A model generated the notes under the pieces. The model was not told the origin of the DNA, did no database searches, and was given only the letters and a program-made list of their open reading frames with translations. Position numbers and translations under genes: made by a program. Shown in pieces: positions 1 through 7,210 of a DNA stretch of 36,169 nucleotides; within the stretch, counting starts at the first letter, position 1; each line of letters opens with the position of its first letter. The DNA comes from Aquimarina longa SW024. Lineage in GTDB: Bacteria; Bacteroidota; Bacteroidia; Flavobacteriales; Flavobacteriaceae. The DNA lies in assembly GCF_001401755.1 (NCBI RefSeq), contig NZ_KQ474109.1, positions 4,467 to 40,635 on the forward strand, read 5' to 3'.

Positions 1-1
1 T

Positions 2-271
2 TTTTTAACAAATTCAGAGAGTAATGAGTTCTACTATTCTATCCCTACAGTACCCCGCAATGGCACTGATTATGCCACCAGTATCACTGGAGAAGCAGAA
101 ATTGAAGATGCCTTATATTTAAGATCTCTTCCTATTGAAGAGATCTTAAAATTTTGTAACAAACTGATCATAATGAATAAACTTTCTGTTGCATCAAATA
201 CTACAAGAGTAGCGGTTACTATTCATGAGGTCGATTATCAAAACTCTAAGTGGAATATTTTTAAGTATTAG
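2..271 (+). CDS. C-terminal part of unknown protein (5' end outside window)
   Basis: An open frame enters from the left edge and runs 89 codons to TAG at 269-271. The visible part includes the stretch FYYSIPTVPRNGTDYATS and ends HEVDYQNSKWNIFKY. It has no membrane segment, and I recognise no family. The lipoprotein gene that follows starts three bases after the stop, so the two are probably co-transcribed. The mixed, soluble composition looks like an ordinary chromosomal gene rather than part of the viral-type module downstream. The frame is clearly open. The function is unknown. Confidence 0.6.
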   Translation, partial: FLTNSESNEFYYSIPTVPRNGTDYATSITGEAEIEDALYLRSLPIEEILKFCNKLIIMNKLSVASNTTRVAVTIHEVDYQNSKWNIFKY

Positions 272-274
272 TTA

Positions 275-676
275 ATGGGATCTAATTTAACATGTATATC
301 AGTTACATTTCTCATTTGTTTTTTTGGGTGTTCTACCACCGTAAAGATCAAAAATGAATATATTAAAGGTCTAAAATATTTGAAGAAAAATGAAGGGAAA
401 TTTTTGTCAATTACAGGGAGATTTTCTCATCAAAAAGAAAATATTCTTTTTTCTACTCATCGTATAATTCTAAAAGATAAAACTAAAATAGTCTTACTCC
501 TAAATGAATATAAAAATACAGGAAAAGTACTGATTAAAGAAAACAACGGTAAGTATATAACAGTTATAGGTAAAGTTTTTATTAATGAAATCCTTGAAAA
601 ATTCGATCTAATTTCTAGAACAAACAACCCTTATTTAGTTGATATTAAATCTATTGAATTATTATCTAACGAATAA
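275..676 (+). CDS. small lipoprotein, unknown function
   Basis: This 133-residue protein has a hydrophobic N-terminus ending in a lipobox-like FFGCS, with Cys at about residue 19, followed by a polar body. It is therefore probably a lipoprotein anchored in the inner or outer membrane. The body (residues 25-130) alternates beta-like stretches such as KFLSITGRF and KYITVIGKVF. These look like two copies of one motif and suggest a small beta-barrel or OB-like fold, though this is weak. The ATG lies three bases after the upstream stop, so the pair looks like an operon. The function is unknown. Confidence 0.6.
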   Translation: MGSNLTCISVTFLICFFGCSTTVKIKNEYIKGLKYLKKNEGKFLSITGRFSHQKENILFSTHRIILKDKTKIVLLLNEYKNTGKVLIKENNGKYITVIGKVFINEILEKFDLISRTNNPYLVDIKSIELLSNE

Positions 677-796
677 CACTGTTAAACCTTTTTCACATAA
701 TGTTCTATGCAACAGGTATTCTTGGTAATTATTTCTGTAGTCGTTATATTTGAAAAATGAGTTAACCACAAATTACACAAAATTACTCTTCAGAAA

Positions 797-1705
797 ATGG
801 CAAATTTTTTAACTACGGCAGGAACTACTAATTCTATTGAGCAACTAATTTTAAATGCTCAAAGTAAATTAACTCTTGTTACTCCGTACTTAAAACTTTC
901 TAAAACCCTGAGAGAGCGAATAGAATATGCTTGTAAAAAGAATATTAAAGTTACTTTAATATATGGTAAAAGTGAGCTAAAGGAACGAGAAAAAAAGGTT
1001 TTGTATGAATTAGCAAATGTTCAAATTTACTTTTGTGAAAACCTCCATGCTAAGTGTTATTATAATGAAGACTCATTAATCATAACATCGATGAATTTAC
1101 ATGAATTTTCTGAAAGATATAATCGAGAAATGGGCATTGAATTAAACCGAGAGTTAGATGAAAACATCTATTTTAAAGCGGTAGAAGAAGTTAATTCTAT
1201 AAGGAGTGTATCAGTCCTTGAAAAAGATTTTGAAAATTCTAAATGTGATCTAAAACCACTGTTTATTCCCAAGAAAGATATTTTAAAATTAGATGAAGTG
1301 TATATGGATAAAGGTAACTTTTATATTCCTGCATTTAAAGCTTATTTTGAAATGCTATCAGATAAGATAGAAACTGAAATAGAAGATGAGATGTTGATAA
1401 TTAGAGATTTTCCTAAAAAAAATATTAATTTAGAAATTGGCTATCGAATTATTCTAAGATTCTATGGTGATTTTGATTTTAACTCTTATAGAGAACAACA
1501 CATCGCAAGTATAAGTAATGGACTGGAAGGGATTCGTTTTTATTGGAATCCCAAACGAGTTTGTATTTATCTTGAAAAAAAGAGGGTATTTGAAAAAACT
1601 CCCGAAGGATTAGAGAAAGTGATGCAATATATACTATCGATAATTGACAAAACAATCAAAAATTCTAATCTAGTAGATAAAGAAGTACTACTACCTATGG
1701 AATAA
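797..1705 (+). CDS. phospholipase D-like (PLD/HKD) domain protein
   Basis: This 302-residue protein has a single PLD-type half-site near residues 84-100: H84-A-K86, an acidic pair E91-D92 and the T-S-M-N ending at 97-100. That matches the H-x-K...S-x-N core of the PLD superfamily. Known members cleave phosphodiester bonds in lipids or nucleic acids, often as dimers when only one half-site is present, as here. The N-terminal 80 residues fit the first alpha/beta part of the PLD fold. The C-terminal 180 residues are not recognised. It is probably cytoplasmic, as no signal peptide is seen. It converges on the minus-strand operon ending at 1779 and may be host flank. A nuclease or defence role is possible but not shown. 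Confidence 0.75.
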   Translation: MANFLTTAGTTNSIEQLILNAQSKLTLVTPYLKLSKTLRERIEYACKKNIKVTLIYGKSELKEREKKVLYELANVQIYFCENLHAKCYYNEDSLIITSMNLHEFSERYNREMGIELNRELDENIYFKAVEEVNSIRSVSVLEKDFENSKCDLKPLFIPKKDILKLDEVYMDKGNFYIPAFKAYFEMLSDKIETEIEDEMLIIRDFPKKNINLEIGYRIILRFYGDFDFNSYREQHIASISNGLEGIRFYWNPKRVCIYLEKKRVFEKTPEGLEKVMQYILSIIDKTIKNSNLVDKEVLLPME

Positions 1706-1778
1706 TATTTTTGATTGTAATCATTTTAAAAAGGAATAAACAACATCTTTAATATCAAAAAAATAAAACTAGTAATAT

Positions 1779-2276
1779 TCATACAAAAGGATTAATCGCA
1801 GGTTTTGCACCTTTTGGATATCCCCATGCCACATATTGACGTTTAGAAGTGTCATTATCCAAATGTACAAATCTTTTTCCAACCCCAATTCTTTTGAACC
1901 CTACCTGACGAGCTGCTCTAACAATTCTATTTCTAATAGCAGTTGTAGGTGTAGCAATATCGGCAGCTTTACATTTTGGGATTTTATGGGCAGAATTCGA
2001 AACCCCTCCAACTTTACTATTCCAGTATGCTGTTCTAGCTCCAGAGTTAATCTTTTTAAATATGGGATATTTCGTTTCTTGTTCAAGCTTTTGAAGCATT
2101 TGTATGAATTTTCGATCCATACATTTTCCAGAGTCAGGACTATCGGGACTATCAAAAGGAGAAAGATCAACCTTAGTCGATTTTTTTTTTTTCTTTTTTG
2201 ATATAATAATCCCTCCCAATATCGCAATACTAGTTACTCCTAAAATCATAAAAACAGTTGATTTGCGATGCATCAT
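1779..2276 (-). CDS. membrane-anchored M15-type peptidoglycan peptidase
   Basis: This 165-residue protein has an N-terminal transmembrane segment (about 8-26), then a lysine run (27-32), a Ser/Pro/Asp linker and a catalytic domain at 55-165. The zinc-site pattern of M15 D,D-carboxypeptidases/endopeptidases is visible: S95-A-H97, D106 in AADI, and H138-L-D140. The H97-to-D106 spacing is two residues longer than the common SxHxxGxAxD form. The family cuts peptide stems of peptidoglycan. The lysine cluster after the membrane segment predicts the enzyme on the cytoplasmic (or virion) side, unlike a secreted enzyme. Its ATG directly abuts the stop of the 48-aa gene upstream. It is the last gene of the structural operon. 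Confidence 0.85.
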   Translation of the reverse strand: MMHRKSTVFMILGVTSIAILGGIIISKKKKKKSTKVDLSPFDSPDSPDSGKCMDRKFIQMLQKLEQETKYPIFKKINSGARTAYWNSKVGGVSNSAHKIPKCKAADIATPTTAIRNRIVRAARQVGFKRIGVGKRFVHLDNDTSKRQYVAWGYPKGAKPAINPFV

Positions 2277-2423
2277 TTAATTTTTAGTACAATTACACCC
2301 GTTTTTCTTTTTTTCAACCATTTTTGATTTTATGTAGATGTTAAAACCTAGATTGATGATACTGAAAATTAGGAATAGTTTAATTAGACCATTGCCTTTT
2401 GAATTGTCTTTGTCTACGATCAT
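2277..2423 (-). CDS. 48-aa single-pass membrane protein
   Basis: This short frame runs ATG at 2423-2421 to TAA at 2279-2277. It encodes 48 residues with a polar N-terminus (MIVDKDNSKGNG), one membrane segment at about 13-31 (LIKLFLIFSIINLGFNIYI) and a lysine/cysteine tail ending NGCNCTKN. It fits exactly between its neighbours: it starts four bases after the glucosaminidase stop, and its own stop touches the M15 ATG. That packing, and its likeness to the other small membrane proteins here, is the main support. The function is unknown. A minor virion-membrane or lysis protein is possible. Confidence 0.6.
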   Translation of the reverse strand: MIVDKDNSKGNGLIKLFLIFSIINLGFNIYIKSKMVEKKKNGCNCTKN

Positions 2424-2427
2424 TTGA

Positions 2428-3063
2428 TTAGTTATTTGAATTTCTTTTTAGCACTACTACTGCTATAATTGCAACACTAATTAACATTAGTGCTATCGGA
2501 ATCATGGGAACTGTTTTCTTTCTGTTTAGTTTTTTAAGCGCAATAATTTGCTCAATATCTTTCATAATACGTTTGACCTTTCTGGCATAATTAGGATCAG
2601 TAGCATAGCCTGCATTTGCAATTTCTTCTGCAAAGCGGTAGGGATCTTTTTTGTACTGTAATGCATACCTGTACCTCCTGTTTTGAAAGAGTAATCCTGC
2701 CCAATCAATAAACGAATATAGCGGACTTGGATACGCCCTAAAAACATCTTTTATTTTGTATTTCCATTTACCATTTGCTCGAATAGGATATCCATAGAAA
2801 ATAAATGGAAATTTTCGATTATTGGAATTCGAATATTCCGTAGTCGTAATCAGTTGGGTTTGTCGTTCTGTCCATCCGCCATAATTTCTACCTGATCCTT
2901 TTTTCATACCAAACATCATGTTGCCTTTGATATGTTTTGCCCACCCTGTTTCTAATGCACATTGCGCTAAGGCAAAAAGAATCGGCATGTCTGATTTCTC
3001 CGATGCTTTTTTAGCATATTCGTAATAACGAATTACAAACTGTTCTTTGATTAATGAAGGCAT
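2428..3063 (-). CDS. GH73-type glucosaminidase with C-terminal membrane anchor
   Basis: This 211-residue protein resembles the FlgJ/LytG glucosaminidase family, which cuts glycan strands of peptidoglycan. The probable catalytic Glu is E38 in CALETGW, followed by KGNMMFGMK (46-54) and the later AGYATDPNYARKVKRIM (151-167), typical of the end of the fold. There is no signal peptide. Instead a membrane helix lies at the extreme C-terminus (about 186-205), preceded by a basic NRKK. This tail-anchored arrangement is unusual for an endolysin and fits a virion-associated lytic enzyme held in a membrane with its catalytic domain on the cytoplasmic side. It lies between the 149-aa beta-rich gene and the 48-aa membrane gene. 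Confidence 0.85.
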   Translation of the reverse strand: MPSLIKEQFVIRYYEYAKKASEKSDMPILFALAQCALETGWAKHIKGNMMFGMKKGSGRNYGGWTERQTQLITTTEYSNSNNRKFPFIFYGYPIRANGKWKYKIKDVFRAYPSPLYSFIDWAGLLFQNRRYRYALQYKKDPYRFAEEIANAGYATDPNYARKVKRIMKDIEQIIALKKLNRKKTVPMIPIALMLISVAIIAVVVLKRNSNN

Positions 3064-3071
3064 ATGCTATT

Positions 3072-3521
3072 TTATGGAGTTGGTACAGTATTAAAAATAG
3101 GTGTTTGTGGTATTTCCAAGGGAGTTTTTGCGATATACGAGGGAAAATGTATCATGACTTCATCTAATTCAGAAGTAAACTCTCCTTCAATATTTAAAAC
3201 CCCAAATCCACTAAATTGACAAAAGAAAAAATTCCCTTCGCTACTTAGCGTTGTCCAAGCAATCACTCCATTGACTTCTTTTGGAACAGGCATTTTTAAA
3301 ACAGTGCCCTCATCTGCACTTCCTCCTATTTTTCCTGCACCACCAACCCTACGAAGCCTTATATTCAGGGGGATTATTAAATTAGTATTAATAACAGCAT
3401 ACGTATTTCTATCATTGATATACAATACACTTTCTGAATTTACATTCTCATCAAGAACAGAAAATACTTTCTGCTTATTTTTTGTGATTTCAAATTTATC
3501 ACTTTGATATCCTGCTTTCAT
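3072..3521 (-). CDS. beta-rich protein of unknown function, possible virion component
   Basis: This 149-residue protein has no membrane segment. Alternating hydrophobic and polar stretches (SVLYINDRNTYAVINTNLII, VNGVIAWTTLS, NFFFCQFSGFGVLNIEGEF) suggest an all-beta fold. The middle contains a glycine-rich turn (RVGGAGKIGGSADEG, about 59-73). The C-terminus is Pro/Thr-rich. It is one of the few soluble, non-enzymatic proteins of the operon, so a capsid, vertex or decoration role is plausible by position only. I recognise no family. It sits nine bases upstream of the glucosaminidase gene and just after the lysis-type genes. Confidence 0.6.
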   Translation of the reverse strand: MKAGYQSDKFEITKNKQKVFSVLDENVNSESVLYINDRNTYAVINTNLIIPLNIRLRRVGGAGKIGGSADEGTVLKMPVPKEVNGVIAWTTLSSEGNFFFCQFSGFGVLNIEGEFTSELDEVMIHFPSYIAKTPLEIPQTPIFNTVPTP

Positions 3522-3548
3522 ATTATTTAGTTATTAAAAGGGTTGTTG

Positions 3549-3845
3549 TTATGACCACACCTCTACAATAGTTGCATAGCTACTTAACTTCTGGTTTTTA
3601 AAATCAATCACATTATCTTTTGTATCACTTACGAGCTGTAACTTCCAATTTGTAGTAGTAAGCTTCTTAACTAAAGTATCATTATAATTTCCTAATTCTA
3701 TGAGCTTGGCTAGCTTTTTAGACTGTACTACTGTAAAACAGAAATAAGTACTATCGTTTTGTTGAATCACTTTTGGTTCTAAACTTTGTGAAATAGCGAT
3801 ATAATTGATCATCGTTGTAATTATCCATAGCACGTACTTTTTCAT
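3549..3845 (-). CDS. candidate outer spanin-like periplasmic protein
   Basis: This 98-residue protein has an N-terminal signal-like segment (KKYVLWIITTMINYIAIS) and a short mature part with STYFCFTVVQSKKLAKLIEL followed by helical and Trp-containing stretches. Its first 95 bases overlap the end of the membrane/coiled-coil gene at 3751-4113 in another frame. That is the classic nested arrangement of Rz/Rz1 spanin pairs, which disrupt the outer membrane at the end of lysis. Known outer spanins are lipoproteins. Here no lipobox cysteine is present, only a plausible signal-peptidase I site after AIS, so the assignment is an inference from gene order and overlap. It may instead be an unrelated exported protein. 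Confidence 0.55.
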   Translation of the reverse strand: MKKYVLWIITTMINYIAISQSLEPKVIQQNDSTYFCFTVVQSKKLAKLIELGNYNDTLVKKLTTTNWKLQLVSDTKDNVIDFKNQKLSSYATIVEVWS

Positions 3846-4113
3846 GTCTTTTTGTTTTTAATTGGATGACTTCCTTTCGGTTCTGTAGAATCAAATTTGT
3901 TAAACTATCAGTTTGTGCTTCTAGTACAAAGATTTTATCATCTAAAATCTCATTCACTTCTATCAACATCTTATTATGATACTCTAGTTCTGTTATTTTT
4001 TTCAGATTTTTTTGCGTAACAATGTTTTGCTCTAATGGAAATATGCATATCATTAAAATTGTAAGTATTCCTATACTTATGAGAATAGGAGTTATCAATT
4101 TCCAGTTACTCAT
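3751..4113 (-). CDS. candidate inner spanin-like membrane/coiled-coil protein
   Basis: This 120-residue protein has one N-terminal membrane helix (about 6-27, LITPILISIGILTILMICIF), then a long charged coiled coil (about 30-97) with heptad-like Leu/Ile spacing, and a polar tail containing DNYNDDQLYRYFTKF. A short cytoplasmic N-terminus, one membrane helix and a periplasmic coiled coil is the architecture of inner spanins (Rz). The gene overlaps the holin-like gene by four bases (ATGA) and the exported protein downstream by 95 bases. The three together look like a lysis cassette. The assignment rests on architecture and context, not on a recognised family. Confidence 0.6.
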   Translation of the reverse strand: MSNWKLITPILISIGILTILMICIFPLEQNIVTQKNLKKITELEYHNKMLIEVNEILDDKIFVLEAQTDSLTNLILQNRKEVIQLKTKRHEKVRAMDNYNDDQLYRYFTKFRTKSDSTKR

Positions 4114-4454
4114 AGATATTCATTAGTAGTAGTTCGCTTATCTTTCTTTGGGAATACTCGTTCTACTAAAATTTCGATGATGAACTTGTGAAATACAATC
4201 GCAAATACAAATGATTGTAATAGATGTTCTACTCTCTGTAGGGTGTAGTCTCGTGCAAAAAATACGATAATTCCATAGATGACCCCTACGATAAGTACGC
4301 GATAACGTGTTCGAATTGTTATGCCAATACCGTTGGCAATCCATTCCGTAACTTTATAATGATTGATGGCATATGAGAGTAATATAAATGTGATGACATA
4401 TGCCCAATCTAGGGTGTTGATATATTTTATAATATTTTGATATAAAGCTTCCAT
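4110..4454 (-). CDS. holin-like membrane protein
   Basis: This 114-residue protein has three predicted membrane segments, at about 19-33, 50-68 and 78-97, and a short highly charged C-terminal tail (FPKKDKRTTTNEYL). Small size, three helices and a charged cytoplasmic tail fit class I holins, which open the inner membrane so that lytic enzymes reach the wall. The genes directly downstream are spanin-like, which supports a lysis role. Exact class and timing cannot be read from the sequence. It could also be a structural membrane protein. Confidence 0.6.
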   Translation of the reverse strand: MEALYQNIIKYINTLDWAYVITFILLSYAINHYKVTEWIANGIGITIRTRYRVLIVGVIYGIIVFFARDYTLQRVEHLLQSFVFAIVFHKFIIEILVERVFPKKDKRTTTNEYL

Positions 4455-4457
4455 AGG

Positions 4458-4700
4458 TTATTTTTTTAATGTTTTTGTGATGTCCATTACTTCTTTCTGA
4501 ATTTTTGCTAATTGCATATTAGGGAAGTAATTTTTTATTAAGTGTGATATGGTAACAATGCAAATTCCTGAAATCAATAGAGAAGCTACAATTTTCATCA
4601 TGGTATGATTGGTAAGTGTTATGGTGACTTCTGTCTTTAACCCATCTTTATCGACAAGAGCATCGAGATAGTGCTTTATAGTTCTTTTTTTCGCAGCCAT
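4458..4700 (-). CDS. small single-pass membrane protein
   Basis: This 80-residue protein has a basic N-terminus (MAAKKRTIKHYLDAL), one membrane segment at about 34-53 (IVASLLISGICIVTISHLIK) and a short amphipathic C-terminus with MQLAKIQKEVMDITKTLKK. It lies four bases upstream of the holin-like gene and five bases after the peptidoglycan-binding gene, so it belongs to the same transcript. I recognise no family. A role as antiholin or as a virion-membrane protein is possible. The open frame and packing support it as a real gene. Confidence 0.6.
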   Translation of the reverse strand: MAAKKRTIKHYLDALVDKDGLKTEVTITLTNHTMMKIVASLLISGICIVTISHLIKNYFPNMQLAKIQKEVMDITKTLKK

Positions 4701-4705
4701 AGGTA

Positions 4706-5134
4706 TTAGTGTTTTGTTTTTTGATAAATAGGGGTTCCCATTTTATATTTTTGGTAGATTTCCTGTGCTACCTGATCCCTTTTTAAGCTTTTACGTACAA
4801 GTTGGAGTGTTTGTAAATCAAATACCTTTGTAATTTCTCCTTTCCATCCATGATTTCTTAATAACCAAATTTGTAATCGTTCAATTTCTTTTCCTCGATC
4901 TCCTTTTTGTAATGGAAATACACTTTGTTTTTCGGATGGTTTTTCTTTTATAGTAGTACACTTTTGAGTTGATCTACTTTGTGCTTGTGTCGTTTGATGA
5001 ATTGAAGAACTAGAAGGCTTCTCTGGTGCTGTTTTGTTTAGAAGTGGCTTCTTTTTTCTTTGAAATAAACTATAGCCTAAAATACTAATACCTATAATTC
5101 CTACGATACATAGTGCTTTTTGAGACTTCTTCAT
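4706..5134 (-). CDS. membrane-anchored peptidoglycan-binding protein (first of two)
   Basis: This 142-residue protein has a membrane helix at about 7-25, then a basic FQRKKKP, a Ser/Thr/Gln-rich linker (36-70) and a domain at about 73-115. The segment LQKGDRGKEIERLQIWL, with a later FDLQTLQLV, matches the PG_binding_1 fold that binds peptidoglycan. No catalytic domain is present. The basic cluster after the helix predicts the binding domain on the cytoplasmic (virion) side. It overlaps the next gene upstream by four bases. That neighbour has the same layout and is probably a diverged paralogue. A plausible role is docking the virion on the cell wall or organising lytic enzymes. Confidence 0.75.
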   Translation of the reverse strand: MKKSQKALCIVGIIGISILGYSLFQRKKKPLLNKTAPEKPSSSSIHQTTQAQSRSTQKCTTIKEKPSEKQSVFPLQKGDRGKEIERLQIWLLRNHGWKGEITKVFDLQTLQLVRKSLKRDQVAQEIYQKYKMGTPIYQKTKH

Positions 5135-5598
5135 ATCTTAATAATTTTTATATCTGTTTTCATTCCTTCTATATCTTTTTCTGTAAACGAGTTTTTTCCT
5201 AATCGTTTTCGTGCTGCTTTAATCGTTTTTCTACCAAGCATCCCATCAACCCCATCTTTATTTGTTCCAGAATTCCCAAGATCCTCTTTATATATCTTCA
5301 GGTATTTCTGAAGTGTTTCTACATCTGGATGACATGTACCGTAGGCTAGTGGGTATTTTCTATTAACACATCGAAATCTAGAGCTACGCACTTTTTTTTC
5401 AATAACAGGTTCTGCTATCATATTTTCTTGATCATTCTGCTTTTGATAATCTGATCGTATTTGAGTTTCTCCAACTTCTACAAATTTATTTTTGGGACTA
5501 AAATACCATACAACACACCCTAACACTCCAATTAGAGTTACTCCTCCCCATAGGAAATAGTTTGACTGTTTTTTTATATTACTACTGGTATTTTTCAT
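5131..5598 (-). CDS. membrane-anchored peptidoglycan-binding protein (second of two)
   Basis: This 155-residue protein has a membrane helix at about 15-33, a charged linker, and a PG_binding_1-type domain at about 84-133. The hallmarks are Y-x-x-G near 86, VETLQKYL, and the calcium-loop-like GVDGMLGRKTIKAA. Two cysteines (C77, C89) flank the start of the domain. The anchor-linker-PG-binding layout repeats that of the neighbouring 142-aa protein, which is a likely paralogue. It has no enzymatic motif. It sits between the annexin-like pair and the other PG-binding gene within the structural operon. Confidence 0.78.
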   Translation of the reverse strand: MKNTSSNIKKQSNYFLWGGVTLIGVLGCVVWYFSPKNKFVEVGETQIRSDYQKQNDQENMIAEPVIEKKVRSSRFRCVNRKYPLAYGTCHPDVETLQKYLKIYKEDLGNSGTNKDGVDGMLGRKTIKAARKRLGKNSFTEKDIEGMKTDIKIIKI

Positions 5599-5624
5599 TG
5601 TTCTATCCTTTATTATCTCGCTAT

Positions 5625-6152
5625 CTATGCCAATCGGTAATTCGGTAATTTTCTTTTAAATCTAGAGACATATCGCTCCATTTCTTTGGTACTTAAAAAA
5701 CTATCGAGATGTTTCCACATGTCAACTTTATAGAGATCAAAAAAAGCCTTCGATAGTGTGGCAATTTGTGTTTTATCCTTTAGTCTTTTAAAAACACGTC
5801 CTACTGCTGCTTCATCATCATTAAATCTTCTTTTTGCATTTTTTAAGTTCCTAGCGTATTGTTTTGCTATTTTAGGAGATAGCTCTTTAATGGGTTTTCT
5901 CAACCAGTCTTTTACATCTTTGGTATACTTCATATCAAAGGGATCTTTCCAATTTGGCTCTTCAAGTACTTTAGCTGTTCTCGACCCCATTCTTGAAACC
6001 TTGATGGGTTTTCCTGAAGAAGTCGTAACAGCAGGAGGATGCATATTTCCCATTTCTTTTTTCTTTGATTTTTTATATAACAGATATCCTGCAACTATAC
6101 CGAGTACCCCTACTGTTGCAATTGTATATTGTATATTTTTGGTGATTTCCAT
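5625..6152 (-). CDS. membrane-anchored protein with annexin-like helical domain (a)
   Basis: This 175-residue protein has a membrane helix at about 8-26, then KKSKKK, a Pro/Ser linker, and a helical domain at about 75-165. The part NDDEAAVGRVFKRLKDKTQI, followed by a helix with AFFDLYKVDMWKHL, resembles the annexin repeat pattern (DE..I...L..., Q....Y...Y..DL...L). The adjacent 163-aa protein shares the same pattern, so the two are probably paralogues from a tandem duplication. True annexins bind acidic lipids through calcium sites. Whether this domain binds lipid is unknown. The likeness is judged by eye only. Confidence 0.65.
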   Translation of the reverse strand: MEITKNIQYTIATVGVLGIVAGYLLYKKSKKKEMGNMHPPAVTTSSGKPIKVSRMGSRTAKVLEEPNWKDPFDMKYTKDVKDWLRKPIKELSPKIAKQYARNLKNAKRRFNDDEAAVGRVFKRLKDKTQIATLSKAFFDLYKVDMWKHLDSFLSTKEMERYVSRFKRKLPNYRLA

Positions 6153-6162
6153 TTTTCATTTT

Positions 6163-6654
6163 TTATACTATTCGATAATCATCTAAGGGATCAACAATAG
6201 CAAGTACTTTTTTGATTTCTTGTTTATCGAAACGCTTTTGTAATTTTTCAATCAAGTTGATATCATACAGCTCTTGATATGCTTTTGCTACTTGTGATAC
6301 TTGTACCTTATCTTTTAATGTTCTAAAAACATTATAAATCCTCTCTTCATTATCTCCCTTGTACCAAGATCCAAATCCTGAATGTATTTTCGCTGCAAAG
6401 CGCTTTGCAGTAGTTTCTTTCAATACGATTATCGTTCCTGAACGCGTACTGAGGACTCGTTGTGCATAGTTAATATCAAAGGCTGTTTGGGCAGAAAGTC
6501 CTTTAGTCTCAGGGTTTAATTTTAGCATTAAAAGACTCAATAGCTTATCACTAAGCTGCTTTTGTTGATGCTTTCGTATTCGAAAATATAGAACCGTTCC
6601 AAACGCTACGGATGCTATGGCTGCACTTATTTTTAATTTCCCAGTCTTGGTCAT
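6163..6654 (-). CDS. membrane-anchored protein with annexin-like helical domain (b)
   Basis: This 163-residue protein has a membrane helix at about 8-25, basic residues RIRKHQQKQ, and a helical domain at 83-155. That domain contains GDNEERIYNVFRTLKDKVQV and then AYQELYDINLIEKLQ, matching the pattern of the neighbouring 175-aa protein and recalling a single annexin repeat. It overlaps the 152-aa gene upstream by four bases. The middle (38-80) contains LNPETKGLSAQTAFDINYAQ and is not recognised. It is probably a virion-membrane protein. Lipid or protein binding by the helical domain is an inference. Confidence 0.65.
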   Translation of the reverse strand: MTKTGKLKISAAIASVAFGTVLYFRIRKHQQKQLSDKLLSLLMLKLNPETKGLSAQTAFDINYAQRVLSTRSGTIIVLKETTAKRFAAKIHSGFGSWYKGDNEERIYNVFRTLKDKVQVSQVAKAYQELYDINLIEKLQKRFDKQEIKKVLAIVDPLDDYRIV

Positions 6655-7109
6655 TTTCCTACGATTTTTAAAGCTCCTTTTGCTCCTCTGCCTATTGGTG
6701 TTAACATGGCTAGATCTTTAGCATCTAAATCTTTAGAAGATTTCCAAAGTACAATCCCTATCACCAGTACTATAAATGCTAATGCAGCAGGGACACCCCA
6801 CGATAAAAAACTACTGAGATTTTTCCCCATTCCAAGAATGTTACTTCCTATTTTTGAAACATCAGCAATATGACGAGTCGCTGCATTAGATACATCTATA
6901 CCATTTTCCTTTAACCATGTATTGAAGTTCGCATTGGTAGTGCAACTGACATTGTGATTGGTTTTCCACGTAATCAGCCATAACATTTTTGCTTTTTCTT
7001 TACCGGTTTCTTTTTTTAAGCTGTTGAAATATCCAACCCATAATTCACAAGGATCATTACCTTCTGGAACGATGAATTTTTTATTTTCTATAGTAATTTC
7101 AATAGGCAT
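6651..7109 (-). CDS. membrane protein with soluble N-terminal domain, unknown
   Basis: This 152-residue protein has a soluble N-terminal domain of about 100 residues, with two aromatic-rich helices (CELWVGYFNSLKKETGK and KAKMLWLITWKTNHN) and paired cysteines (C21, C56). One membrane segment follows at about 103-123, then a short basic C-terminus (TPIGRGAKGALKIVGK). I recognise no family. The basic C-terminal tail suggests that end is cytoplasmic. It shares a four-base overlap with the annexin-like gene downstream. A structural or vertex role in the same particle is possible from context. Confidence 0.6.
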   Translation of the reverse strand: MPIEITIENKKFIVPEGNDPCELWVGYFNSLKKETGKEKAKMLWLITWKTNHNVSCTTNANFNTWLKENGIDVSNAATRHIADVSKIGSNILGMGKNLSSFLSWGVPAALAFIVLVIGIVLWKSSKDLDAKDLAMLTPIGRGAKGALKIVGK

Positions 7110-7210
7110 GACATACTAATTTATAGTTCAAAAACTCGATTGATTTTTTCGTTAATTTGTCGATCTGAGATGTTCATATCTAGTGTTATTTATATATTTG
7201 TAATATCCTC

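Noticed and set aside
1706..1778. Possible terminator hairpin (TGATT/AATCA) between convergent genes
   Set aside because: The stem is only five A/T-rich pairs with a two-base loop, too weak to call.
1836..2201. Plus-strand frame over the M15 gene and similar long antisense frames elsewhere (for example 13034-13513, 26991-27590)
   Set aside because: They lie opposite genes with clear motifs. Their products are Ser/Phe/Leu-rich, as expected of shadow frames in AT-rich DNA.
7121..7177. 18-codon minus-strand frame (MNISDRQINEKINRVFEL) in the gap between the CHAP and 152-aa genes
   Set aside because: It is too short and has no support from packing or composition, although it starts with ATG and lies in an otherwise tight operon.
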